From positions 411,314 through 475,313 of the forward strand of contig VZRS01002385.1 in assembly GCA_013398055.1 (NCBI GenBank): DNA of 64,000 bases, in the 5' to 3' direction. The position numbers and the translations under genes are program-made. Within the stretch, counting starts at the first letter, position 1. Each line of letters starts with the position of its first letter. The notes beneath the pieces are model-generated. The model was not told the DNA's origin, did no database searches, and was given only the letters and a program-made list of their open reading frames with translations. Below are positions 1-12,600 of this stretch, one piece after another. The DNA comes from Ifrita kowaldi (Eukaryota; Chordata; Aves; Passeriformes; Cinclosomatidae).

Positions 1-3000
1 CAGTAGCTTTACAAGTTATGGATATTAATCATCTTAAAAATTTATGATGACTTTATTTTATATGACTACCTCTTTCCTTCAGTCATGTGATCATAGTAAA
101 TTTCTAAGCTGTGAGAAAAATTTTATTGCTTTTTCCTCCTGACATGATATTAAGTTGCATTATTTCTTTTGTTATTTTGGAGAAGCCTGTTTTATCTAAG
201 CCCAGTTGTTAATGTTTTCACATAATTTGTTGTTCATTTATAATAATTTCCTTTTTTTTTTAGAGAGGCTTTTTTATAATGTTGTATCTTTCAATCTTAA
301 AAGATACCCATTGTACATAACAAGTATAAGGGGATTTTTTCGTAATAGTATAAAAAAGTCTTCTGTTGTCACCCTGCTAACACATAAAAGTTTTCTTAGA
401 AACTTAACAGTAGACACACAAGTTACAGGTTATGTAAAATGAGGACAGTCTGCAATCTTGAAAGAGGTGGTATTTTAATGGTCTTTGGATGAAGATCAAA
501 CTAATTCTAATTATCTAGCCTAATCCTTAATTTTCTCCAACAAGAAAAAGATGAAGGTTCTGGAAGGAGATGGTGGGTGTATAAAAAATATGGAGGTGAA
601 AAAATAATTTTTCGCAACTACTAACTGGGAAGTGAGAATTTTTCTGTCTCAGTACTGACTGGAGATTTCTACCACTTAGCAGCCCTGCTAGAGCTTTGAG
701 ATGAGCTATATCATTTTCCTGATGCTTTTTACCTCATGTGCGCTGAAAGTTGCCCTCAGGAATCAGCCCCATCTATGACAACTTCTGTGAGGGAGAGTCT
801 GCGGTATCAGGGCCTCACTGCTAATAAGGATTGCTTTGCCGTGCTTGGTTACAGTTTTGACTGAGAAGAAGAGCTGCTTCACATACCTGTTATGTGTTGT
901 GCTTGGCAGCCCCTTGCGCTGCTTTGAACAGTCAGTAGATGGTTAATGGGTGAACGGCACAATGGTGAGCAACTAAAGTTTTTGCAATGTCCTATCAAAA
1001 GAAGAAGCTAATCACTCTTATTTATGTTAGTGGGCAGATCAAATGGAAACCTCAGCTCCTGGGTAAAATCTGATGTAATGGATCTCTGCTTAGAAATTGC
1101 TTCCTGTCCTTTCTTTCTCTCTCTCAGCAAATTTAAGAACAGTTTCTCAACTCTTTACCTCGATACTTGTTCTCTACACTGATCAAGCCAGTTGGAAGGA
1201 TTTGGAGGATAAGCCTGTGTGTGGTAGGTGTGAGGGCATCTGAATTCTGCTCTCAGTGTTAGTGTTGGCCCTACAGAGGTACTGATGGAAAACAATGAGA
1301 AATAAATGATCGAAGAATCTCTTCATCGTGTCTGAAAGCTGGGGACACAACTGATAAGAGCGAAGAGTTATCACTTTCAGCAGATTCACAGACTGAGTCA
1401 CGCAGGTTGATATTACAGCTCTTGGAAACCTGCACAGTAACAGGCACCGGTAGAGACAAGCCCAGGTTTCTGAGACTCATTTGAACGCTGAGCAGCGACC
1501 AGTGTTCTGCACGTAAGGACTACAAATATCTATAATCTCCACAGAAACAGTGAACACTGAGGCATTTGACAGACAGGTAGCTGTATAGATTCAGAGGCAC
1601 ACAGGGCTGTCAGAAGGGGAAAGACAAGATTTTGACAGATTTGGTGAGAGTCCTGTATTGATTGCAGCTGATGTGTCTGGTCCCTAAGAATAGTTTCATG
1701 TTTTGTCTGAGCAGCTTGACAAACGTACAACATTGGAGAGGCTTTTTTTTTTGTTCTTTTATTGTCATTTGAAAATTGCTGTCATACCTTTGGGATTCAA
1801 ACCATGAGTTGTAAAGCAGCTGAAGTGTGAAGTCATATAAGGAAAGTTGGTGAAGCAGACCTTCTATTTTTCTGCCCACTCCAAAATGTTGTTGAGGGTT
1901 TTTGAAAGTGCATGCTGCTGGCAATACAGTTGAGAGGAGGCTGGATGGTTTAAGTGGCTCGTGTGGCTTCTTATTGGTGAACTGACCACAGAAGAAGCCA
2001 TAGGACTAGTAAGGGGGTAAGGTTTTACTCAAGCTCTTGTTTAGGATATTTCAGACTGGAAATTAATTAAATACCTAGCCCCTGCTTATGTCTCTGATGT
2101 GACAAATAGTGGTAAAAGCTGTTTTAGGCCAAAATTTTGAAAAGTTGTTCCTTGGTATTTAGAAACCATCCTGCATTCGCAGTTCTTGAGCAGTGATACT
2201 GGCAGGCCAATGCAGTTTGACTTTGCCCACACGAAACCTATCACAGGCAAATGATACTGCCAGGAAAGTGCAGTGCACAATCTTATGTGTGTTGAGAAAG
2301 TGGGACCTTTCAGAATGTAATCCAGAGTGACACTTTGATCAAGATAAGTTCACGTGTCTTGAAGTTTTGTTTCTTTTGCTTTCTTTCTTTTTCTTTTTTT
2401 TTTTTTTTGGTGGTTTTATGTACTTCCAATGGCAAAAAAACTTTTGTTAGCATAGCTTTGAAAACACTTGGGCTCAAGGGAAGTTTATCAGGAAGCTGTA
2501 GTCAGTCAGTGAAGAGCTCACAATAATGTCTGTCTCCTTCAAAAAAGCAAAAGTAAAAGAAAAAATTGTTTTAGGGGACACATGTGAAGAAACCCACGAA
2601 AAGCAATAAAAAAACCCCCAACCTTTTTTTTTTTAACACATTGGGACTAGGAAATAGACTAGATACTTTGTATAGCCAAAGGCAGATAAAATATATAAGA
2701 CCAAGCCAGAGAAAAAAGTGAAATTAAGTTTTTACACCTCTGTTTCATCTTGAAACACCTTTCTTTTGCAGATGTACTGGGGCATCAAATGTTTTGAAAT
2801 TGAATTGTTATGAGAACCAGTATGGAATAAAATGGCACTAAAATGAGTAGTAAAAAATCATGCGAATTCGTTGAGAGTTTAAGGGATCTCAAAACACAAG
2901 TAGCTAAGCTAGTAAAGTGGAATATGTAGTTTCATGACTAAAGCTGCATTAGTGTCACAAAATTAGAAGATTATTAATGCAATGTTAGTTTTTAAGGGAG

Positions 3001-3179
3001 GTTCCAGGAGACATCATGGTAATGACGGACTACTTGTACAACAAATACTGCTCACCGTTCTTCTGTAAAAAAATTATTATTCATATTAATAAATACTAGA
3101 CATTAAGCAAGAGTTAAGCAGATTTTGCTCTGGAAAATCTATTGTAGCTCTTTGAAGAAGACTTAAGCACATACACAGG
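1..3179. other. Unannotated AT-rich stretch
   Basis: No gene, RNA or repeat recognised. Short open frames of 60-100 codons on both strands have no recognisable motif and no consistent flanking splice signals. A T-rich tract lies at 2366-2408. Everything else looks like ordinary non-coding vertebrate sequence. Confidence 0.55.
2366..2408. repeat. T-rich low-complexity tract
   Basis: A run of T with scattered C and G, ending in a homopolymer of about 15 T. It could be simple-sequence expansion. No retroposed body is recognisable next to it. Confidence 0.8.
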
Positions 3180-4190
3180 GGATCTGCAGTTGATATACTC
3201 TTCTTGGATTTCTCTAAGTTATTTGACAAGATCCCTTCTCAAAGGGTCTTAGAGCAATTCAGCTGTCACAGCATAAGGGGGAAGGCCATCATATTTTTAA
3301 ATAGCTGGCTTAGAAGATGGAAAGCAGAGAGTTGAAGTAACTCTTCAGTATCTTCAGAGAGGGAAGGTTGGCAGTAGGGCCTTGCAGTATATGTGTTGGG
3401 CCAACTTTGCCCATAAATAACCAGGGAAAAGAGATGGATGTGAAGGGGACAAAGTTTACTGATGACAGTAAATGAATCAGTGAAGTAAATAAAAAGACTG
3501 ACTTTGAAGACATATGCAGGCAATGGGTAATAAAATGGCAAATTACATTTCCAAATTATAAACAGAGGAGGGCAAACTGCGAGTAGGGAATTATTGGGAA
3601 AATATAGGTAGATTGTTGTCACATGAGGTTATAAAGCTGTACATTTATACCTTGAAAATTCTCTACAGTATTTGTTCCCTCTTCTAAGGAGTGATAAAAA
3701 ATAAATTAGAAGAACTACACAAAGATTTTATGGAAGATCCAAAGATACGGAATTGCTTCTGTATGAGAAGTGATAAGAATAGAATAAGGATTTTCCGTTG
3801 GAAGAGGAGGGAAAAGGATACCTAAGGAAATTTCCAAACAAACCCATTATATCATAAGTGGAATGGTGGCAAACTAGAGGCGTACTATGATTTGGGGACT
3901 TTCGTTTACTCACTTTTTGTACAAGAACCTGCCAAAACCAGGTGACTTTATCATGCCCAAGATTTAAAACAGGAAGAGGTGGATGTCCACAGAGTGCATA
4001 GTTAATCTGTGGAGATGCATATGTGGGCTCCAGGGAAAACTGGACAAGTTTGTCAAAGATAAATTAATAATTCGTTATTAATAGAGGGACACTCTTGCTA
4101 CTGACAAACGACCAAACCGATTCTTTAGGGTGTTAGGAGAACTAATTCATGTTCACTCTCTTTTGGAAATATTTTATGTCAGGAGGTTTA
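3180..4190 (+). mobile_element. Old, decayed CR1 LINE fragment (RT to 3' end)
   Basis: This is the remnant of a CR1 non-LTR retrotransposon in sense orientation. Near 3189-3250 the conceptual translation gives a degraded reverse-transcriptase segment, with LFLDFSKLFDKIPSQ corresponding to the family's VFLDFSKAFDTVPH block. Around 3290-3340 a trace of the following tryptophan-rich WL.RW segment survives. Stops and frameshifts interrupt it throughout, so it is non-functional. From about 3820 to 4190 the sequence matches my memory of the 3' part of older CR1 subfamilies: an AGAGG.GGATGTCC-like block, then a stretch ending near a CATGTTCACTCTCTT string. The high divergence and stop density suggest it is much older than the CR1 copy near 16 kb. 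Subfamily and exact ends are uncertain, and the middle (3450-3800) is only weakly recognisable. Confidence 0.75.
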
Positions 4191-7100
4191 ACACATTCAA
4201 GTCTTACTGGAGGAATTCTTCCCTTTTTTCTTAACTTATCGTTTAAAAACAGAGGAGCTAGTTGATGAAGTTTACTGTGGTAGTTAATCAGTCTTTTGCT
4301 TAAGTTAGTCTCTCAGCAAAACAATCGATCTTACAATGAAACTCCCTTTGAAGTTTGGGAAGAAAAATGGCACAAGACCTAGGTGAAGCCTTTAAATACC
4401 TTAATAGAGTGTGTCATGTAAACAGAAAAAAGAAAACCTTCATGGAAGCTTAGAGGACAAGAAGCTTCCCAGCTGCCAGAAAGCCAGGAAAGGGCAGCAG
4501 TACCAGTGCAGTTCGCTTCCACGCTGTCCCTTCAATTTCCTACAGGCATGGTGGTATGTAATCTGCAATTTATCTACCTAAAAATTATACATGGAACACA
4601 TTAGACATCCACTGGGACTGCTGAGAAAGGAGTCTGGCCCAGTCATCATAGTTATTCTTGCAAACAGAAGCTGTCACACACGATTAGATTACCTGTCAGA
4701 AGGGTCTGATGAATTACCATGTTTGCATCTTACTCAGAGCGCTGCTTACCTATGAGTAAATACTAGGAGCATTCTATTTGTTGTGTGTGAAATAGGTACG
4801 GATGAATCAGTAACATATAATTACTTGCTAAAAACATTCTCAATGTTGTTTTAAATTCGAAATAACTTCCTGTTTGGTCACATGCAAAAACAGCTTCTTA
4901 ATGAACACTGACATTTGGGTTACTGAGCTACAACATGGAAATTTATAGTTAGGTCTGACTGAAAAATAGTCTATAACTCCCCTTTACTTTTTTGAGAGAA
5001 AAACTTTCTGATATTTACACATTATTGACATAAGTATTTGCATATTTTCCTCAAAACATGAGAAAATAAATGTTGATATTAAAATGAGAGTGGGCTGTGT
5101 GACATTTTTATCTCTAAAAATTTTCAGTGCTGTGTTTTTGAACATCACTTCTTACTGCTTATTTCCTGTGAACAAGCATTGATTCAGTCAGTGCCAACTC
5201 TTCTGTAACAAGAAAACTAGAATTCATAGTGCTGAAAAATGTGAATTAGATAGGAAGGACATGGCCCTGTTTTCCTAAAATTGGCCTACCTATCAAATAT
5301 CTATCTGTCTGTCTGTGTGTGTATGTGTGTGCATGAGTATCTGATTCCCAGAAAATTAAAGGGAAACTTATGTTTTCCTAATTCTGAACATAAGAAGCAA
5401 ATTTTATAGCTTATGGGTGCCAAAGGACCATTTTACTGGGATGTAGTGGATCCTGCAACATGGTTAAGCTCTCCACACTGGTTTCATAGAAGTGGCATTT
5501 ATATGAACAAATTGAAGAATTATGTGTTATCTGATCTCTTTGTACATCCAGGTTCCTAATCTGAATACACAGACATTTGGCCACAGACCAGAAATATTTT
5601 CTCTACCAGATTCATGGATTTACTACATTTGCATGAAGCTTTCCTGTACAGGAGAGAGGCATTTGCCTTATGACTATTTATTTTGCTCATATATATTTCT
5701 TGAATGGTTGAGGTTGACTCTGTGGTGTGTCTGTCTAGGGAGAGCACAATCAGAGAAAGACAGTTTGGAGAGAGATGTTCATCCCTTTTTAAAGGAATGG
5801 GGACTGTTGTGACTTAGAATACTTTTGCTGCAGCTCAGATGAGGAGGTCTGCCTGTGCTTGTCATGGTGTAACATCTTATTCCCTGAATGTCAGACTATC
5901 TCTGGAGGATGGCATTTCAAAGCTTCAAATTTCCCTCTCAAGGGAAGTTTAATGCCATGAGAAAACTTGAGTATTGACTCAGGAAAAAAAAAAAGAAAAG
6001 ACACTTTGTATTTTTCCACAGAAAGAACTATGCTGGCTTGATTTTTAGGAAAACGATGCCAAACAACACAAAAAAATGCAATCCCAGTAGCTGGCAGACC
6101 TTTGACTGAATGTGTCTTGCAGGGACTCAACAAGTGTAAAATTGCCACCAGAGTGTGTGGTGGGGCGGTGGAAAGCCCTGAGAGAACATCTCAAATGTCA
6201 GCTTTCAGGACTGCAGATTCCTTTCCTCCTTCTGCCAAACCAGTCATCTGAAATAAACATTTCAGACAGAGATGGAGGCTCTTGGGACTCTTGACCTTGG
6301 GAGTCTGGACTCCCTGGAGAGCCCAGCTGGGAGCTCATTTGCATGATCAGGCTTCTTTGCAGCCCAATAACTGAGATGGCACAAAGCAGGCAGGCATCTT
6401 GTGGAAGTTTGTTGAAAATAAAGTGCCTCTGTGAAACCTTCCGGGTTCAGTGTTTCTATATTTTTCAGTGAAAAACTCGTCACTTAGAAATTTCTTGACC
6501 AGCTTTGTCTGGGGGCTGTAGCTTGAGTGAATTAGACATGTACCATGAAAAATGACAACAGATCACAGGACTGGAATGTGGAAAGGAAAACTGCTGATGT
6601 TAGAACAACTGTAACAAGGAATTCAAATAGTATTTTCTATGTTTTGGTTTGTTTTAGGGTTTTTTTTAATGGTGCAGTTCATGTTCTTTTTTGTATTTTC
6701 ATGCATGCAATTCTAAATCACAGTTGATTGCTGCAAAGCAGACAAGCCATATGAATTATGTTCTATATCCTGGATTATTTGGGGATCTTTTTTCAGTCAG
6801 GCAAGATTTTGGGTCGGATAGTACAGAACATTTGTTTACAGAACATTTTATATTTTTAAAAATACATTAAAGGAAAATATATTTCGAAAATAATACCAAA
6901 TTACAATTAGATGTTTATATATAAAAGTAGAAGCATGATTATGAAAAATGTCATGGAAAACCTTAATAGGAGACTGCACAGAGAACCAGCTGCATAACTC
7001 CTGTGGGGGTTTGTGACAGAATTTCCTTTGAAAACATTGACCTGCATGTTTTGATGTCAGCTGGCCTGAATACTTTCTCAGTGTGGTTGGAGCCACAGAT

Positions 7101-10100
7101 ACTCAGGAAAAAGAGAGAAATCTGGGCACCTAGACAGACAGCTCTATTTGACAAGTAACAGTTAGGTAACCTGTCTACTTAAAAGCTCAAGCTTTGAATC
7201 TATGCACACTAATTCCAGCAATTTTGAAGGAGAAATAAGTTTAAGCTGTCTTGCTTGGATAAAAATTTAGAGTAGTTGACAGAGTAACTACCTTAAAATG
7301 GTTAATCTATTGCAGGTGTGCCTACACTTGCACATATTTAGTTTACTCAGCAGAGTTGATCCACCTTATAAGCACTGTTGGCTCACAGCTTGCAGGCTCC
7401 AGCTCTAACATGGGTTAACATCATGGATTTTATTACAAGCTTTCTTGGCAGCAAGCAGGTAAAAGCAAAACTTCAAAACCATTTTCCTTTGTTGGGAGAA
7501 CCCCCTGAAGAAATTCAGAGGAAATGGTGCTGTCCATCTGACACAGTTACAGTCAGCCAGCGGTCTAGTGTCTCAGCAAGTAGCACTGCAGCCACTCAGT
7601 AATTTGTGCTTCATGACTTGAGGGTTATGAAATAAACTGTATGATATACTGCAAGAGCTGAGTGGTTAAACAAAAGGACTGAATGCACTCAATGCATGCA
7701 GGGGTTCATACGGATGGTGTGTCACCTACGCAGCACTTACAAGACAGGAAATGTAGAGCAGATGCTTCTCTAAGGACAGGCTTGTGGTTTTTTTTTTCCA
7801 TAAAATCTTCTACATATCTATGTTTATAAAATATACTGCAATTCAGAGTCTGATTAAGTTCCAACTAATGGTATATAAGAAATATCATATCTGACTTTAA
7901 AGAAACCCAAAACACTGTGTGATTACATCTCTAGGTGTCATCTGACCTACATATTTTCAGATGTTTCAGGGCTGAAAGGAAATGAGCAGTTAAAGGCATT
8001 ATGTCTGCCAGAATGACCAGCCCCAGTCTACTGTTAGCCCACAAAAGAGCTGTGGGCTGTTGTGACAGAAATTCCTAGCAATGCTGAATATGCTGTGGGG
8101 CTGGGCACAGTTGGCATTTACCTTGGTAATGAAATATAACCCTGGCTGACCAGAGCTGCCTTCAGCAGCCTCTGGTGGCAGGGCTTCTCCAAGAGCTCAA
8201 TTTACTTTGAAGCTGCTCTTTCCTCAGCAGAGTCTTCATGAGAGGAAGACAGCAGCAGTGCTGTTTCTTCAGTAGACAATCCTTTAGGGGGACGACCTTA
8301 AGCAACAAGAAAAACAAAAAACCGAAACACACTGCTTTTCATGTGTCGGGTTTCTCCCCAGACACTGGAAGGGTTCACTCTACTGCATTGTACTGCTTTC
8401 TGCACCATTATAAAGGGCTTATTTGTAGTTGTCAGTGTCTTCTGTGCAGTGATGGGTTCCTCTGAAAATTCATAACTGTGTAACTGTTTCTCTAGACTGA
8501 TTTTTACAAAACACAGCTTTGAAAAACTTAGGCTCAAAGGTATAAAAGAGGAAAAATGTCTGTTTAGTTGCCTAATAATGCCACACAAATGTTACATGCA
8601 GCATAAGGTCTGGACTGTATAAAACTTCTTGAGAATATTCACATCAGAAGTAAAACACTGTTAGAGAGAAATACAGAACTTTTTACAATTCTCAGAGTGC
8701 CTGTGTGTGCATGTATGCCCATGTGTTCCTTATTTCTTCTTCTCTTTATTCCTTGATATAATGCTCAATCTTCTCTCATAGTTTCTACTGAATTTCTGAA
8801 AAGCCATTGAAGTTATTACTTTCTCTTGTTCATGCAAAACTAACCCAAAGACACAAGAATTCATGCCTAACTGACAGTTCATTGACATTTTCTTCACCCA
8901 ACACCTAAGGTTCTGTCTAGAGGCCAGAGTCTGAAGGTCTTTGCTCACTGTAGAAGTTCACAGGGGACTGTACTCATCCAGCTACATTTGACTGCTTGCA
9001 GAGACAGCTTTACTCTGAACAAAGTGATGTCAGAAGATGAATAGTTCCATTAGAGGAAAGTTCTTCTGCAGTTAATTAACTTTGCTGAAGCCAAAGTGCT
9101 GAACTAGTGTGACCTCAAGACCTCTGTATGCAGAGAGGTTTGTTCTGACCAACCTGGTTATCTTCATGCTGCACCAGGTACTCAGCCAGACAAATTAATC
9201 TAGCATGGATTGAAGTACAGCTGGGATACAGATTCCTAACAATTTTTAGCTGATGACTTGCTTGTAAAATGAGAGGCATCTTTTGTTTCTCTTTATCTTA
9301 GACCTCTCTTCATTCCTTGATTGTGATTGAAGAGATTGCTCATGTTTCTCTGGGTCATATTTAATTAATAATCTTTTAGAAGTGAACTTTTCAGATTTAA
9401 AAATCAAAAATTAGGATTTTTAGAACAGGGAAATAAAATACCCTGTTCCTTATCATCTTTTTCCTTGTGGAAAAGAATACTTAGGAATTTTGAAAATCTA
9501 GCCTCTTAGTTACCTAATTATAAACAGCCGAAGTTTTTTATTCTTCTTTAAAAAAACCTAGTCTATTTTTACTCACTAGTTGATGCTATACATACACTTG
9601 TCTTGAAAGGGCTCTCATACTTATTAGAAAAGAGAAGATTTACATGTTAAAAGACAAGTTATATTGATAATTTTATTTCCTCTCAATAAAATCTCAGAGA
9701 AGTAATATCTGTTTTAGAGCCCCTGGGACAACATCTGGTAGGAGCCTTCTAAGACTTCTAGAGTTCTGCCACTAAACCAGACACTCTTCTTGAAAAAATT
9801 AATTAAATCTGTGGAGGTGGAAAACCATGAAATAATAATTAAAAAAAAAAATCAGCTACATTTGTGGAGGATGGGTAACATCTGTGTCTGGTTCAGCAAT
9901 GACAAAAAATTTATACAGGACACTTGAAGAGTTCTTTCAGTTGGAAAATTCCAAGTTAAAACTTTTAGGTGTTTCTAAAAGGAAAACATTTTTTAATCCT
10001 TTTTTTTCATTCATAGGACTTTTCTTCAAATACAGAAAATGTTAACCTTTTGCATAATTTCCTGTGACAGCTTGTGCTACCCTCCATGAATGCCAGTTAC

Positions 10101-12259
10101 ACAGAGCACTTTCATAAGTGTTACCTGTCTAGTGCTCATGGAAGTGTTACCTATCTAATGCATTTCTGGGGGTTCAGAAACCCACAGATTTTAAAACAAA
10201 AGTATATGAAAATGTCACTGGAGATCATGTTTTTACAGGGAAAGTAAATTTGGGATGAGCATGTGATGAAAAGGATTATAAAAAGAGAAGCAATAAAAAG
10301 AAAGTTGAGCAGCGGCATGCTGGAATATGAGAAGCAGGAAGAAACTGTCAGATGCAGGAGCTGAGTCTCGTTTTGAAACAAGGACAGTAAGAAAAAAGTG
10401 ATGTCTGGCAAAGCTTGTTTGTATGAATGAATCTGCCTCATCTGGCAAGCAAATTAAAGCAGTTTTGAAGAGCTCAAAGATTTGCACTGACCACTTGAAC
10501 CCTCTTCTAACAACGACATTTGAAGGTGCAAAATTTTGAAAAGAACCCGTACATAAAGTTAATAATACTCCTCAGTGTTACTTGTTGGTTACTGGTTACA
10601 GTCCTTAGTGTTATTGGTTTGGATCTTCTTCTGTTCTGTTTTGAAAATTGATATGATAGTTTCAATCATCAAAGAAGGTCTTGCTCTCGCTATTCCATGA
10701 AGCTGTGAGGGTGCTGATCTCGCCATTATAGTGTTGTTCATGGTAATGAAATTTAAAATGTTCAAATACGTCCTAGAGCCTGATAGGAGCAATGGTAATG
10801 CTTAGCATCTTAATGAGCCAAGCCTAAATTTCTCTTCTACAAAAGAGTTCCACGCATTTCATGGCATTATGATTGCATAACCCTTAGGAGACACAGAAAT
10901 CACCACTAGACTTACGTCATCTCTATTACAAGGGCCAAATGTTGTAACAGGGAAGGTACTACCTGACTTTGAAAGATTTTGTGCTTGTTTGTTGTTTGGG
11001 CTTTTCAAAATGTCTTCAAGGCCAACTGTTTGTAATAAGCTGTCTGAAGAAATTGGAGTGTTCTGGTTTCATACATCCTTGTCTGACTTCAAAATTTTTC
11101 TTATTTAATAAATTGTGCCTCCTTTCCTATGCAAAGAAGAATGTGCCCATATGGATGATGTAAGAGCATGTGGTGAGTACACCTCTGCAATCTACAGAAA
11201 ATGTACCTGGGTTTGGAGGAGAATGTGGAAAATAGTGAATAGGGGTCAATTGTGTCACTGGCATTTCTCTTACATGTGAAAATCAGTTGTAATGAAGGCA
11301 ACTTTTAAAAGCTGAACGTGTCGCCATAGTAGCCGCTGCCAGTTTCATCAGTGTTTCCTGACCTGTGAAAAAGCATTTATTTCTTTCAGAGGAGGAAGAA
11401 AGATATCAGCTCCATGACTGACTGAGATGATCATATTACAGTGATTTTTGACTACGATCTTTCTCTAGATTTTTTTTTCCTATAAATCCATGAGGCTGAT
11501 ATCCAGTCTAAATTAATACAGCATGTTGGGGACTCATATTAAAATTCAACCTAAAATCAGAGCAAGGGCATAATGCTGTGGCAGACCCTCACTGCTGTCT
11601 TCTCCTAAATGTCTTGAGTGAGATCCTGAGGCAAGAGGTCAATGGAATCAGGAACCATGGCCAGCCTGCCAAGGACTATGGAAGCAGCTGGACCATTTTT
11701 CTGCACTGAGACCAAATGTAAACAGATGGATTTTAAAAACTGTCAGGCCAGTGTGATAATTTTCAGCCTGCAGTCAGCAAATCCTGTAGTAAAGGCAGAG
11801 CAAGTAAAAGTGTACAGAGCAGGAGGTGCAGGAGTTTTGCTGAGCTCTGTAGGTACCCATGATTAACCTTAGCTCCTGAAAATGGCTGCCAAGATTCTTC
11901 TCCACATAGTTTCTTTCTCCGTGTGTGCAGGGCTAATAATGGACCTTTCCTCCTCTGAAGAACACTTTGACAATTAAGGCTTTTTACGTGAATTTTAATG
12001 AATGTTCCTTTACATAAACGCAAGGGCTCCATACCTTAATTTATAATGAAATAGATTCTTCTACAATGAACCAGCGCTTGCTTAGAACTAATGGCAAAGC
12101 TTATTGATTTGGTCTTCAAGCATTCCCAGGCACATTGCTCTTGCTGGGGTAAAGCAAATTCCGAAGTATTTTCTGATTTCTCTGGTCTCTGTAAAAGGCG
12201 TTGTGTCATTCCCTTTTCTGCGTAACCTCCAGCTTTCTTAATTTCAATCTGCCTGAGGT
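4191..12259. other. Unannotated non-coding stretch
   Basis: No gene or RNA recognised. It holds a mixed TCTG/GT tract at 5300-5332, an exact octamer motif ATTTGCAT at 6337-6344, and an A-run at 9841-9851. The segment 6270-6450 is more GC-rich, with an AATAAA near 6418, and could be a relic LTR tail, but I could not identify it. Open frames of up to about 100 codons have no family motif. Confidence 0.5.
5300..5332. repeat. TCTG/GT microsatellite
   Basis: Imperfect tetranucleotide TATC/TGTC units grade into GT dinucleotides with one interruption, and the tract ends in GTGTGTGC. It is an ordinary compound microsatellite. Confidence 0.85.
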
Positions 12260-12600
12260 GTTTGAGTGCAAGAAGTCCCTTTTGCCTTTGGAGAGATTTT
12301 CACTTTATGTGGAATGCAATTTGCTGTTTTCAATCTCAGGGGGAAATATGTTTTTATGAGTACCTTTTGTAGGCCCTGATTCTATGTTTGGCATATCATC
12401 TAGAAAATGTCATACAAAATGTTTTGAGCTAAATGAGGAGCATCTGCAGCTCTGAAACAAGAGATGGATGTGTGGGTTATAAAATTATAACTGGTTACCA
12501 ATGATATGCAAATTGCAAATTGTTCATAGCTTGCTTTGAATTTTATTAAAATACTTGAGTACTTTTCTGCAGTCTCTTCAAATATATTCAAATACTTTTG
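12260..12600. promoter_or_regulatory. Candidate conserved non-coding element
   Basis: A repeat-free AT-rich block. It contains ATGCAAAT (the octamer motif in reverse) at 12506-12513, which overlaps a short direct repeat of GCAAATT, plus nearby AT-rich homeodomain-like cores. This composition resembles vertebrate developmental enhancers. Conservation is inferred by eye only, since no alignment was possible. It may be unremarkable intergenic DNA. Confidence 0.3.

Noticed and set aside
6270..6480. Possible LTR tail with AATAAA and octamer
   Set aside because: GC-richer and suggestive, but no TG...CA ends, target duplication or family match could be recognised.
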